Shown piece after piece: positions 1 through 11,354 of a stretch of 64,000 nt of DNA. The stretch lies in the NCBI RefSeq assembly GCF_024699985.1, contig NZ_JAJONA010000001.1, positions 1-64,000 on the forward strand, written 5' to 3'. Position 1 is the stretch's first letter; every line of letters begins with the position of its first letter. Position numbers and translations under genes: made by a program. Below the pieces are notes generated by a model. It did no database searches. It worked only from the letters and a program-made list of their open reading frames with translations, and was not told the DNA's origin. The DNA comes from Phenylobacterium sp. J367 (GTDB lineage Bacteria > Pseudomonadota > Alphaproteobacteria > Caulobacterales > Caulobacteraceae).

Positions 1-834
1 GGTTGACGCCCCGCATCCCCTCCGAGGCGGAACTGATAGAAGCCGGGGTCGGCTTGATGTTGTTCTGGTCGAAGTGGAGCTGAACGACGGCGCTGATTGA
101 TCGAACGTGAAGTCCGGCTGGTTCGGGCGGACGAACTCGGGCGCAACGCCTTGGTCGGGCCTGACAAACCCGGCGAAACGCCTTGATCCGGGCGCGTGTA
201 GTCCGGCGGCGGCTGGGTCCCCGGGCGCTCGAACGTCGGCGCAGGCTGCGCGTCGGGGCGCGTCGCCGTCATGAGGTCAGTCGGGGTCCCACCGGCACCG
301 GTCTGGGCCGGCGGCGGGGCGTTCGGGTCGGCCGGAGTCGTCGGCTGTGCCGGCGTGGACTGGGTCTGCGGGAGTTGCCGCCCCTCGTTCTGCCCATAGG
401 TCTGGTGAGTGCCACTGGGCGAAGGTTTCCGGGCTTTGGAGGCCGTGCTGGCGGAAGGCCGGGCTGTTCGGGTCAGCCTTGGCGCTCTCCTGGAACTCCC
501 GCATGACGTCGGGGTTCGCCTGGAGGTAGGCGTTCCAGTCGGGCCCGCTGGGCGAAGCCGTCGAGCCACCGCCGGTGGCCGGGCCGCCACCCGTTGCGGG
601 CGCCGCAGTCGGGCCAAGGACGCGCGTGCCGAGTTGAGAGACCGCCGCGCTCCCGACATCGCGGTAAGGCGACAGGTCGGAGCGCGCCCGGTTGTAGATC
701 TCCCGATTGACCTGCGCGTTCGCGTTGGCAGCGCTCTCCGCCGCGTCGGAGGCGCGGTTCGTCGCCGAGCGGTTGATGAGCGCAGAGCCGACCGCGCTGG
801 CCGCGACTGCGGCAGCGACCCAAGGAAAAACCAT
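1..834 (-). pseudogene. Ejection protein, 5' part only, with several indels (copy 1)
   Basis: Corresponds to the N-terminal half of the 522-residue protein at 44369-45937. The first about 185 codons start at 834 and read well; indels near 490 and 404 and several below 180 then break the frame, and the window start cuts the rest off. Given the intact second copy, the damage is most simply sequence error. Confidence 0.85.
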
Positions 835-846
835 GCGTAGAGACCT

Positions 847-1098
847 TTAGGTGAAGGCTTCCCAGAACAGGTCCGTCCCGGTCCCGTCGCGGTTGGCGAG
901 CGGGCCGCTCGGAAGCGGCTGGCGGGCGGGGAACGCGACGGCCCAGACGGAACGGAACTCGTTGGTGGCGAGGCCGGCGGAAACCAGCGGGGTGCGCGCC
1001 TGAAGCGCCCGCTCCGCGCCCTTGGCCCGCCACTGGGCGAGGAGAAGCGGCGCGGGCAGGCCCCCATCAAGGAACAGGCGCGCGGAACGGATGCTCAT
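847..1098 (-). CDS. Hypothetical late protein, 83 aa (copy 1)
   Basis: Identical to the gene at 45950-46201. Its ATG overlaps the stop of the preceding gp10-like gene by four bases, so the two are probably translationally coupled. Confidence 0.7.
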   Translation of the reverse strand: MSIRSARLFLDGGLPAPLLLAQWRAKGAERALQARTPLVSAGLATNEFRSVWAVAFPARQPLPSGPLANRDGTGTDLFWEAFT

Positions 1099-2505
1099 GC
1101 CGCGTTCGCCACCAGCCGCTTGAACACCCGGCCGATGGGGTCGGACACTCGGAACTGAACGACCGCCATCTGGTGCGCCGGGACTGAGCCAAGCGCGTTA
1201 AACCGGGGGGAAGGTCTTGTATTCGCCCGTCGCCCCCATCGGGCGCTCTTTCCAGGCGCCGAACAGCTTGCCGGTGTCGCGCGAGATGCGGAGCTGAATC
1301 TTCGGGTCGGAGCCGTCCCCGTCGCGCGGCGCATCGCCGAGGTCGCAGATCATCGTCAGGCTGGCGATCGGCTGCGGAACCTCCGCCGCCTCGATCAGTG
1401 CGCAGCCCTGCGTGATGACCGGATCAGAGACGTCCGTCCGCCGATCTTCGTCCAGCCGATAGACCGTGGCGGCCAGCGCATCGCACGCCAGAACCACGTC
1501 GCCGATGTTGCAGCCGAGGTTGGCCCGCCAGTAGTCGTAACCGTAGCTCTCGAAGGTGGTCCAGCGCTCCCCTTCCCCGTCGAGGTCATAGACCCAGGTC
1601 GAGGACTGCGAGAGGCGCAGGACGTAGAACCGGTGGCCCGGGATGGTGAAGGTCCAGGCGACCAGATCCATGCTGTCCGCCTCGGCGATCAGCTTGGCGA
1701 GGCCCGGGGCCGAGACGATGCCCGGAACCCCGCCATCCCACCGCCGCACGTTGCAGCGGCTGTCCACGAACATCAGCGTCCCGACGCAGTTGACCGCCGT
1801 CGCCCGCGCCCGGCATCCGAAATCGTCGTCAAGCCCGCCATAGGGCGCGAACGGGTTGTTGCCGTCGCCGCTCAGCGCGAACACCTGGAAGGTGCTGGAG
1901 CCCAGCATGGCGAGCTGATCGCCCCGGGTCCGCACCGCCACCAGCGGGTCAGGCGCATATTCCGCCGACTGGAAGTCGAGGGGTTCCCACGAAACCGCCG
2001 CCGGGGCGAGGTAATAGAACTTGTCCGTGCCCGACGCGGAGGCGACGAAGTTCCCGGCGATGAAATCCACCGACGAGGCCCCAGCCTCCGGAAAGCTGGT
2101 GTCCTGCGTGACGAGGCCGTTCAGAACCTTGTAGAGCGCGCCGCCCGAGGCGATGTAGGCCACGCTGTTGAGGTCGGCGTCCTGCCCGAACGCGATATCC
2201 ACCAGGTCATCGCCCGCCACCGCTCCGGTGAGCGCGGTCAGGACCCCGGCGGCCGTCAGGGTGTAAACGGCGGCCCCCGAGACCACGATGGCGCTGTTGT
2301 CGAACAGTCCGTCCCGAAAGCCGATGCCGCGAAGCTGGCCGGAGCCCACCGTCTTGAAGCTGGCGAGACCGGGCCGGGCGCGGAGTTGCAGCCGCGAGCC
2401 CGAAGGCGTCAGCACGCTCTCGGCGTAGAGGTTCTTGCACACCAGCGTCGGATTGCCGGTGCGCTCGTAGGCTCCGAATCCCAAGGCGATCTCACTCATG
2501 GCCAC
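1095..2505 (-). CDS. P22 gp10-like packaged DNA stabilisation protein, frameshifted near the 3' end (copy 1)
   Basis: Copy 1 reads in frame from 2505 to the G run at 1205-1210, where it has six G against five in copy 2 and goes out of frame, losing the last about 38 residues. Copy 2 is correct here but carries one C too many further upstream. Combining them gives one frame of 469 residues. The N-terminal two thirds hold repeated short beta-rich segments (AAVYTLTAAGVLTAL, SGGALYKVLNGL), as in propeller-like tail proteins of the P22 gp10 group, which close the head after packaging. The family call rests on general resemblance and position among tail genes. Confidence 0.6.
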
Positions 2506-2907
2506 CCCGCATCAAGGTCTATCGCGTCGAGGTCGGCCCGGGTCTCGGCGCTCCGCACCAGATCCTTCATCCGCCACCAGTTGGCCTGTGCGACCGCCGC
2601 CCACGCCCGCAGCGCCCGAAGGATCAGCGACGCCTCGGAAAACGACACCACGAACGAGCGGTTGGAGGTCGCCCGGAAGCCTATCGGGATCGGCTCATCT
2701 CCCAGGCCGATCGCCTCCGCCTCGACGCACATGCCGAGCATCGCCAGCCAGTTCGTCCGATCCAGCTCGTTGCGGCATTGAAGGGTTTCCCTCGCCGAGG
2801 GCTGGGGCCGGGAAGCCACCGGCCAGGAAACGCTCGTAGCGAGAGTCGATCTGAGCGAGCCGCCGCTTCCGCCAAGGCGAGTTCGGGGTCAGGTCGTCCA
2901 CCATCAA
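2496..2907 (-). CDS. DUF4376-like protein, frameshifted (copy 1)
   Basis: Same gene as 47599-48012. Copy 1 has three C instead of five at about 2783, which splits the frame after residue 38 or so. The end overlaps the start of the gp10-like gene by 10 bases. Confidence 0.55.
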
Positions 2908-2952
2908 ACACCGCTCCCAGATGCGCGCAGGCGGCGCGCTGAGCGCGTTCGC

Positions 2953-3842
2953 CTAGGTGCGCCTCAGGACGGCGCGAAAGTGATCAATTGACGCCGGATC
3001 GCCCGGTGGGTTGCTCCTCGCTCCGGCCGCGTTCATTGCCTGCACATAAAGTTCCGGAAGCAGCCGATAGAGCGCAGTGCGCGCCCTCCATGAAAGCGAT
3101 TGCGGACCGGCTGGCCCCTTGTGCGCCTTTTGCTCGAAGCTTACGATTTCGAAAACCGTGCGCTCGCGCTGCTGCGGCGAGCGACTGACGGTTCCATGCG
3201 ATGTGATGCTCAAAAAAGATTCAGATAAGGCCAGTCCCCGGGGCGTCGTCGCATTGCGTCGGCGTCGCCGGTTTCAATGACGAGCCATCCGCTAGGCTTG
3301 AGCATGGATCGGCAGTTACCCAGTGCGGCGGACGGGTCGTACAGGTGCTCGAAGATATCGAATGCGGTTATGACGTCGTAAGGCCTTCCGCTCCACATGA
3401 GTTCAGAGCTGTCGAGGAAGCCCTCGATGAATTCGCCGCCACCGGCGGTGTCGAGCCGGTTGAACCGAACAATATCAAGGGCTGATCGCCGCCCGCCCGC
3501 GGGCAGCGCCGCCAGCCACTCTCCGCCCGCCGCGCCGACATCGAGGATGTCAGCCCCGACAAGATCAAGCGCCTCAAGGCAGGCGATCTCGTCGGCGTAG
3601 TCATAGTTGCCGCCCCACAGCGACCCCTCGGCATCGGACGTCGCGTCGGTGAGTTCTTGCGGTGCTGGAACGACGGCCTTGAAGACAAGCCCACACGTTA
3701 CACACCTATGTAAAGCAACGCCGCCCCTCGGCATCGGACGGCGACTGCCCCCAAAGCTATAGTATTTTGCCCTTAGCTTGCCGATCTTAGCGGACGCTGG
3801 TTCCTGGCAGGCTGGGCAGGCCCGCAATTCGATCCACTGCAT
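2953..3842 (-). CDS. SAM-dependent methyltransferase, frameshifted (copy 1)
   Basis: Same gene as 48058-48945. The frame is intact from 3842 to about 3215, then broken by one extra A in two A runs (near 3215 and 3155). The methyltransferase core lies in the intact part. Confidence 0.7.
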
Positions 3843-3880
3843 TCCGGAACCGTATTACTGTTTAGGCGCCGGGACAACGG

Positions 3881-5484
3881 CTACGCCCAGCCCTGCGCGA
3901 CCAGAGCATCGTACGTGACCTGCGCGTAGCCGGTGTTGCCCTTGGTGTTCGGATGGTAATCGGCGGCGGAAGTCAGGCAAGACAGCGGCCACAACCCATC
4001 CGCCACGTACTGCGTATCGTCCACCCCCGCCGTCGCTCAGCGACTGCATGTAGGCCAGGACCGGCACGGTGTTGTTCGGGTAGGCCGCCACGATGGCGTT
4101 CCACTTGGCGTCGCGGGCGATGCGGCCCGCCGAGCCCGTGGTTTCGCCCACCCCGATACCCGGCTCGATGATCAGGAAGCGGCTGTGGTTCAGCCGGCCG
4201 ATGATCTCCGCGTAGGTCGCGAGGATCGTGGAAATATCCATGCCCGACATGTCGTCGGTCATGATCAGGGTGTCGCGCCAGAAGGCCGGGGTCAGCGCCC
4301 AGCGCGCGGCCTGTTCAACGAGGGTCGAGCCCCCGACGCCATCCATGCTGAGCGGGACGGTGAGAAGCGAATCCAGCGCCGAGCGCCAGCCGGAGGAGGC
4401 GAAGCTGTCGCCCAGCCCGTGGATGGCTCGCGTGCGCACGGGAAACAGGGTGGCCCGCTCGCTCAGATCCGGGATGCGCCGGGGCGCGTAGGCCAGCCGG
4501 GCAACCGTCCCGAACCACTGGTCGCCGCCGATCTTGTTGCCGATCACCAGCCGGGTTGGAGAGGGCACCGTGGCGCTGGTCGCGCCGGTCTCCGCCGCCC
4601 CGTTGAAGGACGCGGCCATGTCGTTGGCTCTCCAGGCCAGTGCGATCCCCGGTCTTCGTCGGACTGGATGCCGACGAGACTCGGGTTCATCTGGGTAACG
4701 CCGCCATCCACGACGATTGCCGAGAGGTTCGCGCCCGCCGAAGAGCGATAGATCGCCAGCCGCTCGTTGTTGCTGGTGTCATCGATCTGGACCAGCATCT
4801 GATCCGAGGTGCGGAAGCCCTGCGCGGTGCGAGCCCACGCGACCAGCGTGCCTTCGGTGTCGCTCCAGCCGGTGAAGGGCTTGAGGAGCCATTCGGGCCG
4901 ATGACCAGGCTGTCCGCCGCGGTCCGGCTGGTCGCCATGAACGTCGAGGGATAGTCGCGCTCGCACTGGAAGCGCGTTACGTCGCCCGAGACCGTGAACG
5001 TGACCGCCGTCGTGCCGCCAAGCGTGAAGGTGACGGGGTTGCCTTCCGTCACGGTGCCGGTTGGGCCGCCCGACAGCTCAACCGAACCCGCGCCCTCAAG
5101 CCAGCAGACGTAGGTGGCTGCGGCGAGGCTTTGGGTCTGCGTGGCCGGTGCGGTCGGGCTCGTAAGGAACTGCGCGCGGTTGGCTTCCAGCACGAGGCCA
5201 AGGCCCTTCGCCGCCGCCGTCCGGTGCTGGCGGAGCGTGCCGCTGGAGGCCACCGCCCACGCCCCGGTGCTGTCGCGGTAGCCCGCCGCCGAGGCGCGAC
5301 CGAACGTGGCTCCGATGGCCGTCAGCCAGCCGCTCAGCGTCGGATAGAGCGTGCCGTTGTAGTAGTACCGCCCGGCGACAAAATCCGCGTCCCACAGGAA
5401 AGCGTCGCCCCGGTCGTCGCGCAGAACCCAGGCATCGGGCGCTTGTCCCCGCCCCGTCAGCCCCAGCGAGAGCCCGATTTCCAT
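3881..5484 (-). CDS. SGNH-hydrolase tail spike, frameshifted (copy 1)
   Basis: Same gene as 48984-50588. Copy 1 has a missing G near 4883, a missing T near 4648 and an extra C near 4025, so the spike is split over three frames. Substitutions near 5414 and 5449 change a T to C in CCTGG- and CCTG-type contexts. Confidence 0.8.
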
Positions 5485-5488
5485 CGAC

Positions 5489-5731
5489 CTAGTACAGCGC
5501 CACGATGTCTGTGGCGTCGGTGCCCGTATCGAGCACCTTAGTCACCTGAATTGGAAGAACAGCGCCAGACGGTACGTTGGCAAACGTGGCGTTGCCGCCC
5601 TCTGCCATGGTGACGGTCAAAGGGCCTCCCGTGCCGACATACAGGGCGCGAGTTGCCGGGATGATTGTCGCATCACTCTGCGTAACCGCCACAGCCCTGC
5701 TGGCGCTGTACGTGCCGGTGCTCTTGCCCAT
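5489..5731 (-). CDS. Spike base protein, RCAP_Rcc01079 family (copy 1)
   Basis: Identical to 50593-50835; see there. Confidence 0.8.
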   Translation of the reverse strand: MGKSTGTYSASRAVAVTQSDATIIPATRALYVGTGGPLTVTMAEGGNATFANVPSGAVLPIQVTKVLDTGTDATDIVALY

Positions 5732-5742
5732 GACGGCTCCTG

Positions 5743-6453
5743 CTAGTGATAGGGTGAGAGGAAGACCGACGCCTCTTCCTCGTCCCAGGACGAGAGTTGC
5801 GCGTAGAGGTCGCCGGCGCGGGCCTTGATCTCCGCGTACCCGGTCGGGTCGGTCAGGTGCATTCGGAACGGAAGGGCCAGCCTGGCGGCCAGGCCGTATT
5901 GCAGGACTTCCAGCCATTCCTGCGGGAGGTCGAAGTCGTTCTCCAGCGCGTCGAGGTCTTCGATCACCCGGAGATAGGTCACCCGGAGCGTGGTGGAGGC
6001 TGCGATGGTCGCGTCCGGCACGGGCCAGACGTAGAGCGTGCGCGTGGCCCGCTGAGGGTCGAAATAGGCTCCCAGCGGCGAGCCGGTGGAGAGCTTGTTC
6101 GGAAGCTCCTCGTACTCGTCGCGGCTGTAGATCTCCAGCGGCAGGTCGTTCTGCGACGTCCCCGAGCCGATCCGGCGGCGGGCGGACAGAACCTTGCGCA
6201 TCAGGGTCACGGGAGACGACGTGTAGGAGGCGGTCGAAGCCACCAGCGTCACGGCGGCTTCGGTCTTCAGCCAGAGCTTCGGCGCCGGGTCCGCACCCCA
6301 GGTTTTAACCATGAGGTTCAGTTGCTCGAGCGCCTTGTCCATCTCCTCGGCGTCGGGGTCCTCACCCAGTGCACGCGCGCCGATCAGGATCAACGCCGCC
6401 GTGGCGATCTGGCGAACCGTGCGGGTGAAATCGACCGAACCTGACGTGGCCAT
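5743..6453 (-). CDS. P22 gp4-like head-to-tail adaptor (copy 1)
   Basis: Same 236-residue protein as 50847-51557, with one silent base difference near 6068. Confidence 0.65.
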   Translation of the reverse strand: MATSGSVDFTRTVRQIATAALILIGARALGEDPDAEEMDKALEQLNLMVKTWGADPAPKLWLKTEAAVTLVASTASYTSSPVTLMRKVLSARRRIGSGTSQNDLPLEIYSRDEYEELPNKLSTGSPLGAYFDPQRATRTLYVWPVPDATIAASTTLRVTYLRVIEDLDALENDFDLPQEWLEVLQYGLAARLALPFRMHLTDPTGYAEIKARAGDLYAQLSSWDEEEASVFLSPYH

Positions 6454-6695
6454 CAGAGGTCGCTCTGGGTCACGTCGCCGGGCGACAGGAAGGTGTCGGT
6501 CGGTTCAGGGCTCGCCCACGGAACCCGCTGGTTGTCGGGGATGCCGCGCACGAAGTCCTGCGGGTGGCGCTGGTCAGCGAACCGGCGCAGCACATAGGCC
6601 CCGTCCCACTGCTTCACGCAGTCCGAGGCCCACGCCTTAAAACCGCTCCGCTGGCAGATTACTCTCCAGTCGCCGATGCGCTGTTCATCCGACAT
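6453..6695 (-). CDS. Small conserved podophage protein, 80 aa (copy 1)
   Basis: Identical to 51557-51799. Confidence 0.65.
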   Translation of the reverse strand: MSDEQRIGDWRVICQRSGFKAWASDCVKQWDGAYVLRRFADQRHPQDFVRGIPDNQRVPWASPEPTDTFLSPGDVTQSDL

Positions 6696-7391
6696 GCGCG
6701 AGGCCCTTCATGGCAAGAATTGCGCCGATCATGCCGCCCCCCATGACCTCCACCTCGTAGTCGGCGAAGCTGAGCTGGTTCACCGCGTCCTGCGCCTCGC
6801 AGGCCCACGTCGTGGTGGTGCGGAACTCCTGGTCGCCGACCTCGACGGTCACGTCCTGCCCGCTGTGGGGCTGGCTGACGGCGTGGTCGCGGCCATCCAT
6901 GTAGCAACCGTCCCAGCCGAAGGTGCGGAAGCGCCTCCAGCCCATCATCCGGAAGAGGCTCATCGCCGTCAGCGTGATGCTGCACGCCGTGGGCACGCCG
7001 GCCGGGTGGCTGTCGCCGATGTGCCAGAGGCGGGCGTCCCGGCCCTCCAGCGCGGCGAAGACGTCGCTGTGGCACTTGCTGGCGACGAAGTAGGTGGTGG
7101 ACGCCGGAGCGCCCTTCAGGAAGCTCGCCACGAGCGGTTGCGGATCGCAGCCCGCCCAGTAGGTCGGCGTCCCAGCTTCAGCGCTCCGTTGAGCGCGAGA
7201 GTGGTCTGGTGCTGACAGCGGTTGATCGCCTCGACGGCGCTGGGGCCGTTGGCGATGATCGTCAGGACGCCGGGCTTGTCGGCCTCGGGTTTCGCTTCGG
7301 GAAGGCCGCGCGCCGTGTTCTCCACGACGCGCTTCGCCAACACATCGTCCGGATAGGGAACCCGAACGTCGAAGTCGATGATGCCGAGCAT
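6685..7391 (-). CDS. DUF115/MptE-like protein, frameshifted (copy 1)
   Basis: Same gene as 51789-52496. One A is missing near 7171, which splits the frame after residue 74. Confidence 0.5.
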
Positions 7392-7801
7392 CAGGCGCTG
7401 GCGACCACGCGCCAGCGGGTGGCGTCCTGCGCGATGTAGATGTTGCCCTTGTTCTGGGCGATGGTCTGCGTGCCGACCGCGTTGGTCGAGGCCGCGTTGA
7501 TCCGGCCGCCGGTCTGCGGATAGACCTTCACGGCGGTCGCCGCGTCGTTATGGATCGACACCACCTTGCCGGTCGCCGCGGTAGGCAGCTTCACGGCGCG
7601 GGTCGTGGCCGAGACGGTCGTCACGATGTTGTGGAAGGCGGTGAGCGCCGTGGCGTTCGCCTGGCTGTTGGAGCCCGCGGCGACGACCGTCGCAACGGAC
7701 TTGACCTGAAGGCCGGCCAGGGCGCCGGTCACGTCGCCGACGATGTTGCCGATGAAGCCGAGGGTCGATTGCACGTACCCGCGGAATTTCGTGGTGGCCA
7801 T
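7391..7801 (-). CDS. Probable small virion structural protein, 136 aa (intact copy)
   Basis: This copy is intact, whereas copy 2 has one extra G near 52827. The protein is rich in Ala, Thr and Val and looks beta-stranded; it opens MATTKFRGYVQSTLGF and carries a region (TAVKVYPQTGGRINAAS) of the kind seen in small phage decoration or tail proteins. No catalytic motif is visible. It sits directly downstream of the capsid protein gene and its hairpin, and overlaps the next gene by one base, so a role in the particle is inferred from position only. Confidence 0.65.
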   Translation of the reverse strand: MATTKFRGYVQSTLGFIGNIVGDVTGALAGLQVKSVATVVAAGSNSQANATALTAFHNIVTTVSATTRAVKLPTAATGKVVSIHNDAATAVKVYPQTGGRINAASTNAVGTQTIAQNKGNIYIAQDATRWRVVASA

Positions 7802-7879
7802 GTGGGGTGTCCCCTAGAGGGTGCGCCCGTCCGTCTCTCTAGGCGTCGCCTTAGGCGTCTGACGGGCTGGAAAAGGAGG

Positions 7880-7903
7880 TGGGGCGAGCCCGAAGGCCCG
7901 CCC
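7880..7903 (-). terminator. Hairpin after the capsid gene (copy 1)
   Basis: Same hairpin as 52987-53010: a 10-base stem closed by a TTCG loop on the transcribed (minus) strand, followed shortly by TTTT. Lies just after the major capsid stop codon. Confidence 0.65.
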
Positions 7904-7918
7904 CTAGTCGATGCCGGA

Positions 7919-8826
7919 TCAGGCGCCGGCCGAGCCGTAGATGCCGCGAGGGTCGGTCCAGCCGAAGCTGTACCGCTCGTAGCCCTTGTACTTCAGGTTC
8001 GACGTGTCGAAGTCGTTATCCTGCGCGAACTCCGGAGAGATCCGCTCGAAGTGCTTCAGGCCGTTCGGGGCATTCGTCTTCACGAACCACGCGTCGGTGT
8101 CCGTGAGGTAGTGGTTCACCTTCGGGCCTTCCGGGAACATGCCCATCGTCCGCAGAGCGTTGACGGCGTTGTTCGCGGTGTCGTTCTGAAGCTGCGACTT
8201 CAGGATGCGGGTGGCTTCGAAGATGAGCGCCGGCGGCACGACCAGCGCCCGGGGCATCAGGGAGATGCGCAGGCCGCGGTCGTTGACGGCGTTCATGATC
8301 AGAACGGAGATGTCCTCCAGCGCGGCCTCGGAGAGGTCGGCCGGGGTGGTCAGCTCGTTCTGGAACGTGCCGGCCTGGATCGGGTGATCCGTCGCCAGCA
8401 GTTCCTTCGCGTCGCCGCCGGTGTAGGACGAGTTGAAGCCGCGGTTCAGGATGTTCGCAGCCACGTTCTCCTTCGTCTGACGGAAGGAGAAAGCGAGGTC
8501 GCGGGTCGAGCCCAGGGCCTTCTTCTCGTACTGATTGTCGTCGATCGCCTTGCGGGTCACGATGAAGCCCAGGCCGTATTCGACGTGGGTGTACGTCGAG
8601 GTGTAGCCCTGGCTGGTCGTGTCGTAGGAGACGCCGCCGCCCTCGTTCTTGATCGGCGCAAGGCCGAACCCAGGCATCAGCACCTCTTCCTCGCGGCCCT
8701 TGGTGGACGACTCGGAAGCGAAGATGTCCCGCCACTCTTGCGGGTGCTCCATGTACCCTTGCCCCAGACGGCGTTCAGCCCGGGCCAGAGAAGCTTCGCG
8801 ATGGAGCCGGTGTTGATCGTGCTCAT
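7919..8826 (-). CDS. Major capsid protein, frameshifted near the N-terminus (copy 1)
   Basis: Same gene as 53025-53933. Copy 1 reads CCCTTG where copy 2 has CTCCTTG near 8757, one base short, so the first about 24 residues are in another frame. Confidence 0.85.
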
Positions 8827-8829
8827 GGA

Positions 8830-9408
8830 TCAGACCCCCGCGACTTGGTTGGCGAAGCGGTGACGGTTGAGCGCGACGAGCCACTTTGCGTGCTCGCCGA
8901 CCTCATTGTCAGCGCGGTTGACGAGACCCACGATCTTGACGTCGAGGGTGTTGGTGGTGGCCTCGGTGGCGTTGTTCAGCTCCATGCCGGACAGGCCGGT
9001 CACGGTGCTGCCAGAGCCCACGACGACGTTGGCGTTGAAGCCGATGTCGTTCGCGGCGAGCGGGGTGCCGCCGGACACCTCCTGGATCTCGAACAGAAGG
9101 TCCGGATCGTCGGCGACGGCCAGCAGGCGCTGGGTCGAGGCGGCCCGGTACTTCAGCGAGTCCTGGGTGACGGGCAGGACGCCCACGACCACACCTTGGA
9201 AGATGTCGCCGGTGGCGGACTGCACCACGTCGGAGTACACGACCCCGTCGATGGTCTGGGCGGTGCCGGCGCCGGTCACGAGGTCGCCGACGAAGATGGC
9301 GGTCGCGTTGCCGGCGGCCACCGAATAGACGCGGAACGCCCCGTTGTAGGGCGCACCGTTCCGATGCCGGACGGGCTTGAGCCCGAACGGCGTATCAGCG
9401 TTTGCCAT
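8830..9408 (-). CDS. Capsid-associated structural protein, 192 aa (copy 1)
   Basis: Identical to 53937-54515. Confidence 0.65.
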   Translation of the reverse strand: MANADTPFGLKPVRHRNGAPYNGAFRVYSVAAGNATAIFVGDLVTGAGTAQTIDGVVYSDVVQSATGDIFQGVVVGVLPVTQDSLKYRAASTQRLLAVADDPDLLFEIQEVSGGTPLAANDIGFNANVVVGSGSTVTGLSGMELNNATEATTNTLDVKIVGLVNRADNEVGEHAKWLVALNRHRFANQVAGV

Positions 9409-9443
9409 GTTGAAAATCCTCTCGGCGGCGCCCCGTCAGGGCG

Positions 9444-9920
9444 TCAGCCGGTTTGGTGGGAGATCGAGCTGCGGTCGCGCGGCTCGTATGTGTCGGTCAT
9501 GCGCCCGGTCGTATCCGTCCCTGCCCGAAGGGCTTCCTCGAACGGCTTGAGGGCGTCTTCCTTCTCTTTCACGCCGAGGGCGTAGTCTTCGGCCCGGCAT
9601 TCCATCAGGACGAGTTGCTGCGGTTGCCCGTCGCCACGCTTTCCTCCGTGGCGGGCGATCCGCGTGCCCATCCCGTCCGTGCGGGCCTCATCACTGCCGG
9701 CCTTCTCGGCGGCCAGGGCGTAGCCCAGTTCCTCCATCGCCATGATGCGGGAGGGGTCGTTGTCCACCCAGCGGCGGACGTAGCCCTTGCGCTGCGGCGC
9801 ATCCAGTTTCTGCTTGAAGCCTCCCGTGGAGGCCCTGCGCCGGCGCTGCGACTTCGGGACGGCCCCACCTTCCGGTTGGGTGGCGGCGGTCGTTTGAGCG
9901 GGGTTTTCCTGCGTGCTCAT
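9444..9920 (-). CDS. Conserved head-operon protein, 158 aa (copy 1)
   Basis: Identical to 54551-55027. The start is the ATG at 9920, which overlaps the scaffold stop codon. Confidence 0.65.
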   Translation of the reverse strand: MSTQENPAQTTAATQPEGGAVPKSQRRRRASTGGFKQKLDAPQRKGYVRRWVDNDPSRIMAMEELGYALAAEKAGSDEARTDGMGTRIARHGGKRGDGQPQQLVLMECRAEDYALGVKEKEDALKPFEEALRAGTDTTGRMTDTYEPRDRSSISHQTG

Positions 9921-10726
9921 TGTCCGAAGAAATCTTTCAGATATTGGGCCTCGGTCATGAGGCCCTGTTTCACCATGCGGTCCATGAAGGAGCGCGCATC
10001 GGCAGGGAGGTCGGCGCGGGACTTGCTGCCGCGTCGGGCCGGCGCTCCGCCGCCCTCCACCGCTGCGGCCTGCTGCCGGTTCGGGTTGGCGGGCTTGGCG
10101 AACTTCTCGGGGAAGGCGGCCTTCAGACGGCTCGTCGCCTCCTTCAGCCCAGCCTTGGGCTTGGTGTAACCCTCCTCCAGAACGTCCTTGCACAGGGCGT
10201 CGAACGCGGCGGAGAGCGCCCTGTCGGTTCCGTACCACTCGTTCTCGGCCTGCCAGGCTTTGAACTCCTCGTTCGGACCCTGTTCGGCGGGCTTGGCGCC
10301 CGCCTTGGCGTCGGCGCGGAGGTCCGCAAGCTCGTCCGCCGCATCCATGACGCCTTGGGCGTCGCCCGCCGCGGTCGCCTCCGCAATGCGCGCCTCGATG
10401 TCCCGCAGGGCGCGCTGGTATTCGCGCTCCGCCGTCTTCGAGTGGTGCTCGGCGAGCTTGGCGAGGTCCGCACGGGTGCGATCCAGCGCCTTTTCCAGCC
10501 GGGCGTTGTTGGCCTTCAGGAACGGCAGGAACTCCTCGCCGCGCTTGACGAAGGTTTCCGCATCGACCCACTTGGCCGGGTCGCCCTTGAACTGGCCCTG
10601 CGGGGTCCAGCCCATCGCAAGGGCGCGGTCCTCGACGGATGGGCCCTGATCCTGTTCGCCGCCCTGCGCTTCCGCGCCGACGACCTGCGACTCCTCGCCT
10701 TCGATGTGCTCCGGGGCTTCGCTCAT
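9917..10726 (-). CDS. Scaffolding protein (copy 1)
   Basis: Identical to 55024-55833. Confidence 0.75.
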   Translation of the reverse strand: MSEAPEHIEGEESQVVGAEAQGGEQDQGPSVEDRALAMGWTPQGQFKGDPAKWVDAETFVKRGEEFLPFLKANNARLEKALDRTRADLAKLAEHHSKTAEREYQRALRDIEARIAEATAAGDAQGVMDAADELADLRADAKAGAKPAEQGPNEEFKAWQAENEWYGTDRALSAAFDALCKDVLEEGYTKPKAGLKEATSRLKAAFPEKFAKPANPNRQQAAAVEGGGAPARRGSKSRADLPADARSFMDRMVKQGLMTEAQYLKDFFGQ

Positions 10727-11045
10727 TCGGACGCCCCCTCGATCACGGTGAGGAGGTCTTCATCGTTCATGATGATGTAGTCCTCGCCGTCCGCCCCCTT
10801 CTCCCGGGCGCCGGTGTACTGCGCGAACAGCACCCTCTCCCCGGGCATCGGCTTGCGGGCGTGGTCGCCCCAATCTCGGAACGCATTGCAGCCAACGGCG
10901 ACAAGGGTGGCCTTGGTGGCTGCGTACTTGAGCGGTCGCGGGTCGTGTCGGCGAGGATGATCCCGCCCTTCGACACTTCCTCCACCGGGTCCGGCTTGAC
11001 CAGAATCCGCTGGTCAACGGGGACATGCCCGCTGGCGTTATCCAT
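10723..11045 (-). CDS. GroES-like co-chaperonin, frameshifted (copy 1)
   Basis: Same gene as 55830-56153. One G is missing near 10929 (CTTGAGCGG against CTTGGAGCGG), so the frame breaks after residue 39. Confidence 0.7.
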
Positions 11046-11096
11046 GCTTGCCTATAGTGCTGGTGCTGAGCCCGGTTTCCTGCGGGCTATCGGGCG

Positions 11097-11354
11097 CTAC
11101 TGCGCGCCAGATTCTGTCTCGTCCGCCTCGGGCGGGATCTCGTAGAAGTCTCTGACGTCAGCCCATTCCAGGGACGCCAGTTCCCCCATCAGGCGGGCCG
11201 AGCATTGCTCCGCCTCCGACATCGGGGTTCCCTTCGCCCATAGGCGGGCCGCCGCCTCCTGCCGGTCCTTGAAGAACTGGAGGAGGAGCGGGGTCAGCGG
11301 GTGGTTGGCCCATGCCTCGAACGTCTTGCGGTCGAACCTCCGGGGCTCCGCCAT
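11097..11354 (-). CDS. Small protein overlapping the portal 3' end, 85 aa (copy 1)
   Basis: Identical to 56204-56461. Confidence 0.6.
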   Translation of the reverse strand: MAEPRRFDRKTFEAWANHPLTPLLLQFFKDRQEAAARLWAKGTPMSEAEQCSARLMGELASLEWADVRDFYEIPPEADETESGAQ